A stretch of 64,000 bases of DNA. It comes from Helicobacter hepaticus ATCC 51449. GTDB lineage: Bacteria; Campylobacterota; Campylobacteria; Campylobacterales; Helicobacteraceae. Of this stretch, positions 19,235 to 30,244 are shown piece by piece. A program made the position numbers and the translations under genes. The stretch lies in the NCBI RefSeq assembly GCF_000007905.1, contig NC_004917.1:124001-188000 (forward strand). The letters run 5' to 3'. Under the pieces are notes generated by a model. It had not been told where the DNA came from. It did not search any database and saw only the letters and a list, made by a program, of their open reading frames with translations. Every line of letters starts with the position of its first letter. Positions within the stretch are counted from its first letter, which is position 1.

Positions 19235-20259
19235 TATTCAAACCTTTTATATACTTTATCATAAAAAAAAGTATCTTGATTGTAAAAAAGGCTTTTCTTC
19301 TTGGCAAGATTATTTTTATATATCATAGGAGCAAAATCTTTAAGATTAAGTGCTATCAGATACCCTCCGGATTCAAGTGTATAAAGTGTATTGTTTTTTA
19401 TTACAATCCCACTTAATACTGCAAAGGGCAAACGCACTTTACGCAATAATTTCAATGTATGGTCAAGCTCTAAAATCTCACCCTCAATGCTTAAAACATA
19501 TACTTTATTATTAAAAAACAACACATCGCGCAAATCCACATCATATTTAAAGCTCTTATTATCAATAATGGCACTTACACGTTTAGCCGTAGCAGCAAGA
19601 ATATATTTTTCTTGAGCATATAGATAAATAACATTGTTAAAAAACTTATCGCTTATAATGAGAATATCTTTGACGATTTTATTTTGTGCAATGCTATAGA
19701 TAAGAATCTTTCCTTCTAAATCCGGATAAATGACATATTCAGATGTTATTTTAGGCGAGGCAAGATAGGAGTTTATAGCCAAAACAGAGGGATATTTTTG
19801 AGAGAAAATTTCTTTTTGTTTAATAATATCATAATACACAAGAGTATTATCCAAAAGCACCATAGCAAGCTTATTATCTTTAAATGCTGCAGAAAGTATG
19901 CATTTATCAAAAGGAAGTACGTGGATAGTGGGCGCATTTTGCGTTGCATCTGACTCTATTACCATAATCTCTTGGCATTGTTTTTGCAATACAAATATAT
20001 TGTTATGTTGTGTAAGGAATGTGTAACCTTTTTGCACTAAAAGAGGAGTGATACCTTGTGTAAAACTAAGCAAAGTATGGTCTTTAAGCACTGCGCCTTC
20101 TCTTGATACATTTTGTATAGCTGCACTTAATTTACCATTAAAACGCATTTCACCACTGATAATTTGAGGCTCAAAATGCTTTTTAGAACTGCAGCCATTG
20201 ATAAAAAATCCTATTATCAAGCATACAAAAGCTACAAATATGAATCTCCTTTTTATCAC
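19234..20259 (-). CDS. Predicted lipoprotein with beta-propeller-like repeats (HP0863-like)
   Basis: A 341-residue protein beginning at a GTG with AAGGGGAAG upstream. The signal segment ends in a lipobox, INGC, so the mature protein should be lipid-anchored. The body alternates short beta-like stretches such as NKLAMVLLDNTLVYYD and KVYVLSIEGEILELD, reminiscent of a PQQ- or WD-type propeller. In gene order it corresponds to HP0863, next to coaX. A BamB-like or scaffold role is only speculation. Confidence 0.75.
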   Translation of the reverse strand: MIKRRFIFVAFVCLIIGFFINGCSSKKHFEPQIISGEMRFNGKLSAAIQNVSREGAVLKDHTLLSFTQGITPLLVQKGYTFLTQHNNIFVLQKQCQEIMVIESDATQNAPTIHVLPFDKCILSAAFKDNKLAMVLLDNTLVYYDIIKQKEIFSQKYPSVLAINSYLASPKITSEYVIYPDLEGKILIYSIAQNKIVKDILIISDKFFNNVIYLYAQEKYILAATAKRVSAIIDNKSFKYDVDLRDVLFFNNKVYVLSIEGEILELDHTLKLLRKVRLPFAVLSGIVIKNNTLYTLESGGYLIALNLKDFAPMIYKNNLAKKKSLFYNQDTFFYDKVYKRFE

Positions 20260-20288
20260 AACTTCCCCTTCTTGTTAAACTTTATTGC

Positions 20289-20942
20289 CTATGATGATGG
20301 CTTATCGCGTAATCCAAAATGTTTTAACATCATAGCTTCTCTATAAAGTGGTGAGCTTTCCGAGATAAGCATAAGTTTTTGATGTGCTTCTTGGGGTTTA
20401 TGTGCTTGAAAAAGAAGATATGCTTCTTGCAAAATTGCTAAATCTTTAAGGCTTGAACTCGTAGTTTTTTCTAAAGATTCTAGGTTTTGTGCAAGAGCAG
20501 CTTGATAAGAATCTTGATTATTTGTTTTTTCTAATAGCGAACTTGCCCTATAAGAAGCAACTTCATATCGCGCAAGAGTGCGCACAAACTCATTTTTCGA
20601 ATCTATTAAACTTTCATACACGGCTATATCGCCGTGTGCATTACTATAACGATATAAATCATACAAAGCTGGGCTTGATTTTTTTAATGATTGCAAAGCC
20701 TCTTTGTCTGTTGCATCTTCAGCAAGTTTAGCGTATGCCAAACTTGCTTCTTCTGCACGTTTAGACACCATATAATCATTGATAATCCACCCTATACCAA
20801 TCCCAAACATACACAATATAAGCAATATAATATATTTGCGGTATCTGCGCCATAAAATCTCCAAGCGAAATGCGCTTTCTAAGATTTTCTCATCTTTATT
20901 GAATTCGTCTTTTATGTCTTTTAAATCTGTTTTTAAACTCAT
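20289..20942 (-). CDS. Membrane-anchored TPR-like protein (HP0864-like)
   Basis: A 217-residue protein with an N-terminal cytoplasmic stretch, one membrane segment (about residues 37-54, IILLILCMFGIGIGWII) and a helical, Ala/Leu-rich exterior domain of TPR type. The layout resembles YfgM-like ancillary proteins of the Sec translocon or outer-membrane assembly, which fits the neighbouring propeller lipoprotein (YfgM-BamB are neighbours in E. coli). This comparison is inference from architecture; sequence identity was not tested. Confidence 0.7.
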   Translation of the reverse strand: MSLKTDLKDIKDEFNKDEKILESAFRLEILWRRYRKYIILLILCMFGIGIGWIINDYMVSKRAEEASLAYAKLAEDATDKEALQSLKKSSPALYDLYRYSNAHGDIAVYESLIDSKNEFVRTLARYEVASYRASSLLEKTNNQDSYQAALAQNLESLEKTTSSSLKDLAILQEAYLLFQAHKPQEAHQKLMLISESSPLYREAMMLKHFGLRDKPSS

Positions 20943-20952
20943 AGAATCTCCT

Positions 20953-21426
20953 TTAAGCTAATGGCTTTCCCTGATAGTGTCCTTTGCGTGCAACACCAGA
21001 AGAGCCAAATCCTCTCTCTCCCCGCACACTCTGCCCTAATTCCTGCACCTCTGTAAATACCGCTTGAGTTACCTCACTCACAACTGCTTGAGCGATTCTA
21101 TCACCTCTATGAATATGAAAATCCTCATTTGAATGATTGATTAAAATCACTTTAATTTCTCCACGATAATCACTATCAATCGTCCCAGGCGTATTAAGCA
21201 CACTTACCCCATTATGAAGTGCCAACCCACTTCTTGGACGCACCTGCACTTCAAAGCCAGATTCTATCTCAAAAGCTAATCCTGTGCCTACAAGCCCTCT
21301 ATCTCTAGCTTTTATTAAAGAATCTTCTACTGCGTGCAAATCAAATCCTGCCGCTTGTGGCGTCTGATAACTCGGTATCACAGCGTGAGAATGAAGTTTT
21401 TTAATCTTAATATGCATATGCTTCAT
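20953..21426 (-). CDS. dut: Deoxyuridine 5'-triphosphate nucleotidohydrolase
   Basis: A dUTPase that removes dUTP and supplies dUMP. The five family motifs are recognisable: AAGFDLHA, RPRSGLALH, GTIDSDYRGEI, RIAQAVV and the C-terminal RGERGFGSSG. A GTG, an ATG (chosen) and another ATG lie within four codons, so the start could move by 3-9 bases. It lies 6-9 bp behind greA in the same operon. Confidence 0.95.
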   Translation of the reverse strand: MKHMHIKIKKLHSHAVIPSYQTPQAAGFDLHAVEDSLIKARDRGLVGTGLAFEIESGFEVQVRPRSGLALHNGVSVLNTPGTIDSDYRGEIKVILINHSNEDFHIHRGDRIAQAVVSEVTQAVFTEVQELGQSVRGERGFGSSGVARKGHYQGKPLA

Positions 21427-21432
21427 CACTCT

Positions 21433-21924
21433 TTACCCCTCAAATACAATGTCCTTATAAAATACCTCAAGAATCTCAAATTCATTTTCTCCATTAGGCA
21501 ATGTGATACTCACTTCATCGCCTTCTGATTTACCCATCAGTGCTTTAGCAATAGGCGAAGAAACTGAAATAAGCCCCTTAGAAGGATTACTTTCCATAGA
21601 GCCTACAAGCGTATAAACAAATTCTTTATCAGTATCAAGATTAAGAATCTTTACGCTTGAGCCAAAACTTACCTTATTATGTGGCAAACTTGCAGGGTCA
21701 ATCACTTGCGCATTCGCAAGCATAAGTCCCAATTCATTGATACGTGCTTCAATAAAAGCTTGTTTTTCCCTCGCGGCGTGGTATTCTGCGTTTTCTTTTA
21801 AATCCCCGTGGCTACGTGCAATATCAATTTCAACCACAATGCGTGGACGCTCCACTTCTTTGAGATTTTTAAGCTCTGCACAAAGCTTTTCATAGCCATA
21901 ATTTGTCATTGGTTCTGTTGCCAT
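21433..21924 (-). CDS. greA: Transcription elongation factor GreA
   Basis: GreA stimulates cleavage of backtracked RNA by RNA polymerase. The N-terminal coiled coil contains the acidic-tip region DLKENAEYHAAREKQ and the C-terminal domain includes KVSFGSSVKI and GKSEGDEVSI. The ATG at 21924 directly follows GGGAGAAA, so it is preferred over the in-frame ATG four codons upstream. The length of 163 residues is normal. It heads the greA-dut-HP0864-like-HP0863-like-coaX run. Confidence 0.95.
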   Translation of the reverse strand: MATEPMTNYGYEKLCAELKNLKEVERPRIVVEIDIARSHGDLKENAEYHAAREKQAFIEARINELGLMLANAQVIDPASLPHNKVSFGSSVKILNLDTDKEFVYTLVGSMESNPSKGLISVSSPIAKALMGKSEGDEVSITLPNGENEFEILEVFYKDIVFEG

Positions 21925-22037
21925 TTTTCTCCCCATATTTACAATATTTTATAAAACTTATAATTATAGTTAAACTAAAATAAACAAGGGCTAAATACCA
22001 CACTTTTGTTATGAGATAATATACTGCCTCAAAAATA

Positions 22038-23513
22038 TTAAAGATTCTTGAGCATAGTCTCATAAGCTGCTTTTGTCCCAGGACGCACTTTGCTCATTAA
22101 GCTCACTATAATAATAACTATACTTGCACAAACAAACCCCGGCACTATTTCATAAATGCCAAAATAACTTGAAAGAAAATTCTTATACACCACCACTACT
22201 ACAGCCCCTGTAATCATTCCACAAATTGCTCCTAGTCTCGTCATTTTGCTCCAAAATAAAGAAAAAAGCATAACAGAACCAAAGCTTGCGCCAAAACCAG
22301 CCCAAGCATAGGCTACTATACTTAAAATACTTGAATTTTTATCAGTTGATATTAAAAAGGCAACAACTGCAACGAGCAAAACTCCTATTCTTCCAAGCCT
22401 CATCACGGTTATTGAACTTGCTTCTTTATTAAAAATTCGTCTGTAAAAATCTTCAGCTATGGTTGAGCTAGATACCAAAAGTTGTGAGCTAGCTGTGCTC
22501 ATAATAGCCGCAAGTATGGCTGAAAGTAAAATACCAGCCACCCAAGGATTAAATAAAAGCTGACTCATCACAATAAAAATTTTTTCAGGGTCGTGGAGAG
22601 TGAGATTAAATTTATGCACATAAGCAATGCCCAAAACCCCTATTAAACAAGAACCGAGTAAGGAAATAATCATCCAAGAGATACCTACAAAGGTTGCTGT
22701 AGATATTTCTTTTGTTGAACGAATAGACATAAATCGCACAAGTATATGGGGCTGCCCAAAATATCCTAATCCCCAAGCTAGAGCTGATATAATAGCAAGT
22801 GCCGATACTCCTTTTCCCATAGAAAGAGCACTTGGCTTTACTTCGCTCACTATCTGTATAGCTTGCCCAAAGCCACCTAAATGACTTAACATCACTACGG
22901 GCACAACTATCAAAGCACACATCATTAAAAGCCCTTGTATCAAATCAGTCCAACAAACCGCTTTGTATCCACCTAAGAAAGTATAAGCCACTATGATAAG
23001 AGTGCCTGTGATAAGAGCATATTCATATTTAAGTCCAAAAGTGCTTTCAAAAAGTTTGGCTCCACTTACAAGCCCAGAACTTACATAAAAGGTAAAAAAT
23101 ATTAAAATCACAAACGCGCATACCACGCGCAATATATGCTTATCATCATCAAATCTCGTCTCAAAATAATCAGGTATGGTAATACTATTAGCAATCACAC
23201 TTGTATAGATTCTTAATCTTTTTGCTACAAAAGTCCAATTTAAAAAAGCTCCTATGGTAAGCCCTATGGCTATATAGCTTTCTATAAAACCACTCACATA
23301 AAGTGCACCTGGCAAACCTAATAAAAGCCAACCACTCATATCACTTGCTCCTGCACTCAGGGCGGAAACAACGGGTCCCAAAGAACGACCACCTAAGAAA
23401 TAATCCTCTGTATTTTTATTTTTCGTAAAAAAATAAAAACCTATAAAAAGCATTAAAGCTGAATAAGCTATAAAGGTGATAACAATTTCTATATTAATTT
23501 GCACAACTTCCAT
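22038..23513 (-). CDS. putP: Sodium/proline symporter
   Basis: A 491-residue sodium:solute symporter with about 13 membrane segments. The N-terminal region has the PutP signature [18 protein letters not shown] and the Na+ site region around [17 protein letters not shown]. It imports proline with Na+. It lies about 95 bp downstream of putA in the same direction, so uptake and oxidation are probably co-expressed. Confidence 0.93.
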   Translation of the reverse strand: MEVVQINIEIVITFIAYSALMLFIGFYFFTKNKNTEDYFLGGRSLGPVVSALSAGASDMSGWLLLGLPGALYVSGFIESYIAIGLTIGAFLNWTFVAKRLRIYTSVIANSITIPDYFETRFDDDKHILRVVCAFVILIFFTFYVSSGLVSGAKLFESTFGLKYEYALITGTLIIVAYTFLGGYKAVCWTDLIQGLLMMCALIVVPVVMLSHLGGFGQAIQIVSEVKPSALSMGKGVSALAIISALAWGLGYFGQPHILVRFMSIRSTKEISTATFVGISWMIISLLGSCLIGVLGIAYVHKFNLTLHDPEKIFIVMSQLLFNPWVAGILLSAILAAIMSTASSQLLVSSSTIAEDFYRRIFNKEASSITVMRLGRIGVLLVAVVAFLISTDKNSSILSIVAYAWAGFGASFGSVMLFSLFWSKMTRLGAICGMITGAVVVVVYKNFLSSYFGIYEIVPGFVCASIVIIIVSLMSKVRPGTKAAYETMLKNL

Positions 23514-23608
23514 ATCATTTTCCTTTTTTTATTTTTCCTTACAACCCTATTAAACCACCTAAAGCTTTACATAAAGCAAATAAACAAATTTTAGCTTAAA
23601 ATCAAAAC

Positions 23609-26600
23609 TTACTTCAAAACTCTTGCCCCTAGATTTCCATATCTGTGATAAGAGATGCTTAAAGATTTTTCATTAAAATAATACAAAAGCTCAAAACGCC
23701 CATTAATTAAAGGCTTATCTCGTTTAATAATTTTGGCATTTAAAGCCGCTTGTTGATAAATAGGATTTTGCCTATCTGGCTTGCCATAATAAAAAATGCG
23801 TTCAAAATTTGCTATTGTTTTTGAAAATTCAAACTCGTTTTCTTTTTTGGATTCAAACTCAAAAATGCGAAGTTCTTTTTGGATAAAATCAAGATTCTCA
23901 TTTTTTTCGTAGCTTAAATAAACTCTCACTCCACTTATCTTTCCTGCTATAAGCACAGATAAAATATCACTTAAACTATCATCTGCGCTTATTCTCAAAG
24001 CAAGACTTTTGATAGGCGTATAAGAAAAGAAATTATCTTCACCTCTAATTTGCACATAATCTTTACTTTGGCTAAATTCATTTTCATAATGATAAGTATA
24101 ACTTTTAGCCATTAAAATAGCTTTTTGTAATTCTGCCTTTAAGTGAGAATCTAATTTTAAACTTAGATCAGCTAAAGTCTTGCTAAATACATTTTCTTTG
24201 ACATTCATATCAGCCTCATCTTGGCTTATATGTAAAAATTGTGTTACATAATTATAAATTCCAACTTTTCTACCAAAACCTATGGCAGATTTTTTTACTC
24301 CTCCAAAAGGCTGACGAAGCACTATTGCTCCTGTGGTTGGCTTATTTATATAGATGTTTCCAGCTTCTATATGAGTATGAAAATACTCCCATTCTCTTTC
24401 ATCTAAGCTCTCAAGCCCAGCGGTAAGCCCATAACCCGTAGAATTGACTATATCAATAGCTTCTTCTAAATTTTGCGCTTTCATCACACTCAAAATAGGA
24501 GCAAAAAGCTCATTTGTATGAGTGAAATCTCCTTTTTTAGTGCCATATTTTATGGCAGGACTCATCAAATGCTCATTTTTATTGATAAACTTAGCCTCTA
24601 AAACCCAATGTTCATAAGGAGCAATCTCTTTTAAAGCTTTTTTAACCTTATCACTGGGCTTATCGGCTAAAGCCCCAAGCTTATTTTTAAATTCAAAAGG
24701 CGAACCAATAGCCAAAGATGAAGCTGCATCAATAAGACATTTTTTAAACTCCTCATCTTCATACACTTCTTTTTCAAGCACAAGCAAAGAAGTAGCTGAA
24801 CATTTTTGCCCTGAATTTGAAAAAGCTGAATGAATAATATTTTTCACAGCTTGATCTCTATCTGCCATTTTTGTAACTATGGTTGCATTTTTTCCTCCTG
24901 TTTCAGCACTTAGCCACAAAGTAGGATTGGTTCTCAACATAGTATAAGCTGTTTCTTCTCCTCCTGTTAGCACACAAGCTTTGATTTCATCAGTATTTAA
25001 AAGGTATTTGGATATATCGCTTCCTTTAGCGGGCAAAAAGATAAGTCTATTTTTGCTGATACCAGCGTCCCAAAAACACTTGCAAATCTCATAACCACTT
25101 AATACTGACAAAGATGAAGGCTTATAAATGACTACATTACCGCTTGCAAGCATAGAACTAATACTCCCAACCGAAATACCTATAGGAAAATTCCAAGGTG
25201 CTATGACTAAGCCAACGCCTTTTGGACTAAATCTTGTCTTTGGGTTTGCTCTTCTTAATTCCTTTAAAGAATATGGATAAAACTCAAGAAAGTCAATAGC
25301 TTCGCTTACTTCAGAATCTAGTTCTAAAAAAGTTTTACCCACTTCAAGAGCAGCTATACCTATTAAATCCCCTCTTCTTTCCCTCATTAATTGAGCAGTG
25401 CTACTTAAAATCTCATAGAGATTATCAAAGCTTAGATTCTCATTTGCGCTTAAAGCGACCTTTAAACTTTCTTTTATCTCATTTTCTCCTGCCAAATAAA
25501 TATGTGCTATGGTTTGGTTATTGATTTTATCTTTTTGTTCTACATTTTTTAATTTCTTGTGCGTGAAGTCAAGCTCGCCAGCAACAGGATAAAGCTTGAT
25601 GTCTCTTAAATTTTCATATTTAACACGTATTTTTTGCGCCCAAACTCTGTTTTGAGCAAGAATAAAATCTGTATCAGGCTCATTTTTAAAAACTCCGCTT
25701 TGATACGCGCTTTGTTCTTTTGGCACATTATTTCTATCTTGGATTCTATGTGTGCTATTATCAAGATTTTTTATACCCTTTAAAGAGGCAAGAAAAAGCT
25801 CTTTTTGTACATTCCACGCTTTATCTCCTACCTTAAGCCCAAAAAAGTGTCTCATAAAATTATCTTCACTTGTATTTTCATCAAGCCTTCTTACAAGATA
25901 AGCTATAGCATTGTTAAAATGAGATTCATCACAAACTGGGGCATAAAGGATAAGTTGATGTATTTTACTTAACTCCAAAGAACACTGCATACTCATACCC
26001 TCAAGCTGCTCAAAAGTAAAACTATCTAGTGCATTTGCTCTTTTTATCCTTATATAAGCATAAGCTATTTCAAAAATATTATGACTTGCTATACCAATAT
26101 GAATAAACTTATAATTATCATCCTCTAAAACAAAATCGAGCATTTTATTATAATTACTATCTGTATCTATCTTTTTATCAAAAGTGGGCATTGCCCAACC
26201 TCTTTGAGAAGCAATAAGCGCCTCGGATTCCATATTTGCGCCTTTAACAAAGCGGATTTTAATGGGTTTCATTCCTTTTAAAACTCTTTCTTTAGAAAAA
26301 GCATACAGCTTTTTAAGATATTCATAAGAATCTGGCAAATATGCTTGAAGCACTATGCCTGCCTTTATATCAAATTGAGCAATACTTTCCATAAAGGCAG
26401 CCACTGTAAGCTCTAAATCTCTAAATTCTTCCATATCAAGATTGATAAACTTAGGCTGATTCTGTCTTTGCTCTTCTTCTAAGGCTAAAGCATAAAGATG
26501 CTCAAGCCTCTTTACTATTTCTGCTTTTGAATAATCAAAATCTATGATATTAATTTGAGAAAAAATTGTAGTAATTTTTATAGAAATATAGGTAATATAA

Positions 26601-27121
26601 TTGCTTTTTATAGCTTCTTCATATTTTTTTATGCGATATTTGCTCTCAATTTCACCCAACACCTCTTCACCTATAAGATTAACATTTAAGATAATATTGC
26701 CCTGATTTTTTCTTGCTAAAATATGAGATGTTAATTGTGCCTCATTAGCATCTAAAACCATACTTTTAGTGTCATTTCTTAAATGTCGTATAAAAAATGG
26801 CACACTTAAATGTGGAGTGAATTTTCCAAAATGTAAAAATGCAAAAAGCAAAAATTTCTCAAAAGCACTAAAAAAATCAGGTATGCCATATTTATTTAAA
26901 GAATATTCTATAAATTCAAAACTTGTCTTGGCTTCTTTTGAACGAAAAGAGCGATCAAGCAATTCAATAAGCATAACCTTAGCTTTAGGGTCATTTAAAA
27001 GTTTTTGCATCTTAAAATGAAAGGCTTTCTCTCTTGAGCTTATGCTCGTATTAATTTTTTCTTGCAAATCTGCGGCAAAATCAAAGCTTTCTTGGATAAT
27101 TTCTTGCATTTGTTTTTCCAT
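23609..27121 (-). CDS. putA: Bifunctional proline dehydrogenase / P5C dehydrogenase
   Basis: A 1170-residue PutA. The N-terminal half is a FAD proline dehydrogenase barrel (IRFVKGANMESE and VCDESHFNNAIAYLVRRLDE are typical). The second half is the NAD aldehyde dehydrogenase domain with LVIAPWNFPIGI, the Glu motif AETGGKNA and catalytic Cys in SGQKCSA. There is no N-terminal ribbon-helix-helix domain, so it should not repress its own genes. It oxidises proline to glutamate and feeds electrons to quinone. An ATG four codons later is an alternative start. Confidence 0.95.
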   Translation of the reverse strand: MEKQMQEIIQESFDFAADLQEKINTSISSREKAFHFKMQKLLNDPKAKVMLIELLDRSFRSKEAKTSFEFIEYSLNKYGIPDFFSAFEKFLLFAFLHFGKFTPHLSVPFFIRHLRNDTKSMVLDANEAQLTSHILARKNQGNIILNVNLIGEEVLGEIESKYRIKKYEEAIKSNYITYISIKITTIFSQINIIDFDYSKAEIVKRLEHLYALALEEEQRQNQPKFINLDMEEFRDLELTVAAFMESIAQFDIKAGIVLQAYLPDSYEYLKKLYAFSKERVLKGMKPIKIRFVKGANMESEALIASQRGWAMPTFDKKIDTDSNYNKMLDFVLEDDNYKFIHIGIASHNIFEIAYAYIRIKRANALDSFTFEQLEGMSMQCSLELSKIHQLILYAPVCDESHFNNAIAYLVRRLDENTSEDNFMRHFFGLKVGDKAWNVQKELFLASLKGIKNLDNSTHRIQDRNNVPKEQSAYQSGVFKNEPDTDFILAQNRVWAQKIRVKYENLRDIKLYPVAGELDFTHKKLKNVEQKDKINNQTIAHIYLAGENEIKESLKVALSANENLSFDNLYEILSSTAQLMRERRGDLIGIAALEVGKTFLELDSEVSEAIDFLEFYPYSLKELRRANPKTRFSPKGVGLVIAPWNFPIGISVGSISSMLASGNVVIYKPSSLSVLSGYEICKCFWDAGISKNRLIFLPAKGSDISKYLLNTDEIKACVLTGGEETAYTMLRTNPTLWLSAETGGKNATIVTKMADRDQAVKNIIHSAFSNSGQKCSATSLLVLEKEVYEDEEFKKCLIDAASSLAIGSPFEFKNKLGALADKPSDKVKKALKEIAPYEHWVLEAKFINKNEHLMSPAIKYGTKKGDFTHTNELFAPILSVMKAQNLEEAIDIVNSTGYGLTAGLESLDEREWEYFHTHIEAGNIYINKPTTGAIVLRQPFGGVKKSAIGFGRKVGIYNYVTQFLHISQDEADMNVKENVFSKTLADLSLKLDSHLKAELQKAILMAKSYTYHYENEFSQSKDYVQIRGEDNFFSYTPIKSLALRISADDSLSDILSVLIAGKISGVRVYLSYEKNENLDFIQKELRIFEFESKKENEFEFSKTIANFERIFYYGKPDRQNPIYQQAALNAKIIKRDKPLINGRFELLYYFNEKSLSISYHRYGNLGARVLK

Positions 27122-27421
27122 AATAAATAATTTAATTTTTTAATCAATTTGAGTAACAATAATAATTTTAAAAGAGCTTAGATTATACTTGCTCAAGGTT
27201 AATACTCCTTCATCTGTTCTAACCTTAAGATTCATAATTGCAACACAAAATAGGCTTTCTCATTTTCGTAATATATTTTAAAATATAAATATAAAGTTTA
27301 AAAAGTAAAATATTTTTTTAATATAACTGATATATATCAAGTATCTAAAATGAAAATCAAGGATAAGATTCGTTCAATCATTTGGATTCTCCAAATGTAA
27401 GCGAAATTTTAAGGAGGCTTT
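27122..27421. other. Divergent putA-napA intergenic region
   Basis: About 300 bp without a coding frame that I can support, very AT-rich. It must hold the promoters of putA (leftward) and napA (rightward). One FNR-type dyad is visible at 27327-27340. A TAAGAT hexamer at 27364-27369 is a possible napA -10 box. The napA ribosome site AAGGAGG sits seven bases before its ATG. Confidence 0.6.
27327..27340 (+). promoter_or_regulatory. FNR/Crp-type binding site upstream of napA
   Basis: CTGAT-ATAT-ATCAA matches nine of ten bases of the FNR consensus TTGAT-N4-ATCAA. Its centre (27333.5) lies about 42 bases upstream of the start point expected from the TAAGAT hexamer at 27364-27369, the usual class II activator position. 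This suggests oxygen- or nitrogen-oxide-responsive control of the nap operon. No intact Crp/Fnr gene is in the window; the one present at 35138 is frameshifted. Confidence 0.5.
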
Positions 27422-30235
27422 ATGACAAGCAAAATACAAGGTAAAAAGCCCACACTTTCACGCCGAGACTTTATTAAAAGTGCAGCAGCAGCTTCGGCAG
27501 CAGCAAGTGTCGGGCTAAGTATCCCAAGCGTAATGAGTGCAGAAGCACAAAATGCGCAAAAGCTGTGGAAATGGGATAAATCAGTATGTAGATTCTGTGG
27601 AACAGGTTGTGGCATTATGGTAGCTACACAAAAAGATAATACGGGACAAGCTAAAATTGTAGCAATTAAAGGCGATCCGGAAGCACCAGTGAATCGTGGC
27701 TTAAATTGTATTAAAGGATATTTTTGCGCCAAAATTATGTATGGAGCAGATAGGCTTACAACGCCTCTTTTGCGTGTCAATAGTAATGGAGAATTTGATA
27801 AAAAAGGTAAATTTGCTCCTGTAAGCTGGAAAAGAGCTTTTGATGAAATGGAAAAACAATTCAAAAAGGCTTACAATGAGCTTGGACCTACAGGTATAGC
27901 AGTTTTTGGCTCTGGACAATACACAATTCAAGAGGGTTATGCTGCTGTAAAACTTGTTAAAGGCGGATTCAGAAGCAATAATATTGACCCAAATGCACGA
28001 CATTGTATGGCAAGTGCGGTTGTTGGCTTTATGGAAACTTTTGGTATTGATGAGCCTGCTGGGTGTTATGATGACATTGAACTTACAGACACAATCGTTA
28101 CCTGGGGTGCAAATATGGCTGAAATGCACCCTGTGCTTTGGAGTCGTGTAACCGATAGAAAATTAAGCAGTAGTAATGTAAAAGTGATTAATCTCTCTAC
28201 TTATACGAATCGCACTTCGGATTTAGCAGATATTGAGATTATCTTTAAACCACATACTGATTTAGCAATTTGGAATTTTCTTGCACGCGAGATTATCAAT
28301 CGTAATGCTGTAGATGAAGCATTTGTAAAAGAAAACTGCGTTTTTAGCACAGGTTTTGTCAATATCGGTTATGGTATGAGAAATAATCCTCAACACCCCA
28401 AATTCAAACCTGAAGAAAGAGATATAGTTGCTAAAGAAGTATCAAAAATAGTAAGCAATGATGAGGGTATCACACTGCAATATTTAGGCATCAAAGCAGG
28501 TGAAGAAATGAAAATGGATAAAGCTGGTGCAGCAGGAAATCACTGGGGCATTAGTTTTGAAGATTTCAAAAAAGGCTTAGAGCCTTACACACTTGATTTT
28601 GTAGCCAATCTTGCTAAGGGTAATCCTGATGAAAGTATAGAATCTTTCAAGCAAAAGCTTCAAAGTTTAGCAGATTATTATATTGATAAAAATCGCAAAA
28701 TTGTAAGCTTTTGGACTATGGGTATGAATCAGCACCAAAGAGGCACTTGGGTAAATGAACAAAGTTATATGGTCCATATGCTTCTTGGCAAACAAGCTAA
28801 ACCCGGCAGTGGTGCGTTTTCACTTACAGGACAGCCTAGCGCGTGCGGCACTGCTCGTGAGGTGGGGACATTCTCACATAGACTTCCAGCAGATATGGTA
28901 GTAGCAAATCCAAAACATCGTGAGATTACAGAAAAAATATGGCATCTCCCCTCTGGCACACTCAATAGCAAAATCGGTGCACCCTATTTGAAGATTATGC
29001 GTGATTTAGAAGATGGTAATATCAAATGGGCGTGGGTGCAAGTAAATAATCCTTGGCAAAATACAGCCAATGCTAATCACTGGATTGCTGCAGCAAGAGA
29101 GCAAGATAACTTTATCGTTGTAAGCGAGTGTTATCCGGGCATAAGTGCCAAAGTGGCAGATTTAATTTTGCCAACAGCGATGATTTATGAAAAATGGGGT
29201 GCATATGGTAACGCTGAAAGACGCACTCAACATTGGAAGCAACAAGTTGTAGCACCCGGTGAGGCTATGCCTGATATTTGGCAAATGGCTGAATTTGCAA
29301 AACGTTTTAAACTAAGCGAAGTATGGGACAAAGGATATGAAGCCCTTGATATTAAACCGGTTTTAGAATCTGCCAAAGCTATGGGCTATACAGAAGAAGA
29401 TACACTCTTTGATGTGCTTTTTGCCAACAAAAATGCAAAAAACTTTAGCGCACAAGACGCTCTACTTAAAAATGAGTTTAATACCGAAGTATTGGGCGAT
29501 TCTCGGAATGTTGAAGATGGCAATGGAGAAGCATTTAAAGGATATGGGTTTTTTATCCAAAAATATCTTTGGGAAGAATATCGTCAATTTGGACTAGGAC
29601 ACGCTCACGATTTAGCTGATTTTGATACTTATCATCGCGTAAGAGGCTTGCGTTGGCCTGTTGTAAATGGTAAAGAAACACAATGGAGATTTAATGCAAA
29701 ATATGACTTCTATGCGCAAAAACTTGGTAATGGTAAAGCATTTGCATTCTACGGCAATAAGGGCAAAGATATGCCTGCTGGCTCACTTAATGCTCCAAGC
29801 GAAGAAAAAGTTAGTATTGATAACAAAGCAAAAATCTTCCTTCGTCCTTATATGGACCCCTGTGAGATGCCCGATAAAGAATATCCTATGTGGCTTTGCA
29901 CTGGGCGCGTATTAGAACATTGGCACTCTGGCACAATGACTATGCGTGTGCCTGAACTTTATCGTGCTGTGCCTGAAGCACTCTGCTATATGCACCCTGA
30001 TGATGCTAATGCTCAAAATTTAGAGCAAAATCAAGTGGTATGGGTAGAATCTAGAAGAGGTAAAGTCAAAGCAAAACTTGATTTACGCGGACGAAACCGC
30101 CCACCAAAGGGGCTTATTTATGTGCCTTGGTTTGATGAAAATGTATTTATCAATAAAGTTTGCCTTGATGCAACTTGTCCAATTTCAAAGCAAACAGACT
30201 TTAAAAAGTGCGCTGTGAAAGTGTATAAAGCATAA
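27422..30235 (+). CDS. napA: Periplasmic nitrate reductase catalytic subunit
   Basis: A 937-residue molybdoprotein reducing nitrate to nitrite in the periplasm. It opens with a twin-arginine signal (SRRDFIKS, then an Ala-rich core). Four cysteines for a [4Fe-4S] cluster occur in CRFCGTGCG and GLNCIKGYF. The molybdenum-ligating Cys is in the [12 protein letters not shown] segment (about residue 197). The Mo-bisMGD domains extend to the C-terminus. Ribosome site AAGGAGG. It is first in napAGHBLD. Confidence 0.97.
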   Translation: MTSKIQGKKPTLSRRDFIKSAAAASAAASVGLSIPSVMSAEAQNAQKLWKWDKSVCRFCGTGCGIMVATQKDNTGQAKIVAIKGDPEAPVNRGLNCIKGYFCAKIMYGADRLTTPLLRVNSNGEFDKKGKFAPVSWKRAFDEMEKQFKKAYNELGPTGIAVFGSGQYTIQEGYAAVKLVKGGFRSNNIDPNARHCMASAVVGFMETFGIDEPAGCYDDIELTDTIVTWGANMAEMHPVLWSRVTDRKLSSSNVKVINLSTYTNRTSDLADIEIIFKPHTDLAIWNFLAREIINRNAVDEAFVKENCVFSTGFVNIGYGMRNNPQHPKFKPEERDIVAKEVSKIVSNDEGITLQYLGIKAGEEMKMDKAGAAGNHWGISFEDFKKGLEPYTLDFVANLAKGNPDESIESFKQKLQSLADYYIDKNRKIVSFWTMGMNQHQRGTWVNEQSYMVHMLLGKQAKPGSGAFSLTGQPSACGTAREVGTFSHRLPADMVVANPKHREITEKIWHLPSGTLNSKIGAPYLKIMRDLEDGNIKWAWVQVNNPWQNTANANHWIAAAREQDNFIVVSECYPGISAKVADLILPTAMIYEKWGAYGNAERRTQHWKQQVVAPGEAMPDIWQMAEFAKRFKLSEVWDKGYEALDIKPVLESAKAMGYTEEDTLFDVLFANKNAKNFSAQDALLKNEFNTEVLGDSRNVEDGNGEAFKGYGFFIQKYLWEEYRQFGLGHAHDLADFDTYHRVRGLRWPVVNGKETQWRFNAKYDFYAQKLGNGKAFAFYGNKGKDMPAGSLNAPSEEKVSIDNKAKIFLRPYMDPCEMPDKEYPMWLCTGRVLEHWHSGTMTMRVPELYRAVPEALCYMHPDDANAQNLEQNQVVWVESRRGKVKAKLDLRGRNRPPKGLIYVPWFDENVFINKVCLDATCPISKQTDFKKCAVKVYKA

Positions 30236-30244
30236 GGATAAAAT

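Noticed and set aside
22038-27121. putP/putA as horizontally acquired from Campylobacter
   Set aside because: Base composition looks similar to neighbours by eye; no computation was possible and both genes are common in enterohepatic Helicobacter.
27409-27864. Minus-strand frame of 151 codons opposite the start of napA
   Set aside because: Antisense to the Tat signal and iron-sulfur region of napA; the napA frame is certain.
27701-28129. Second minus-strand frame opposite napA
   Set aside because: Same reason: shadow frame of conserved coding sequence.
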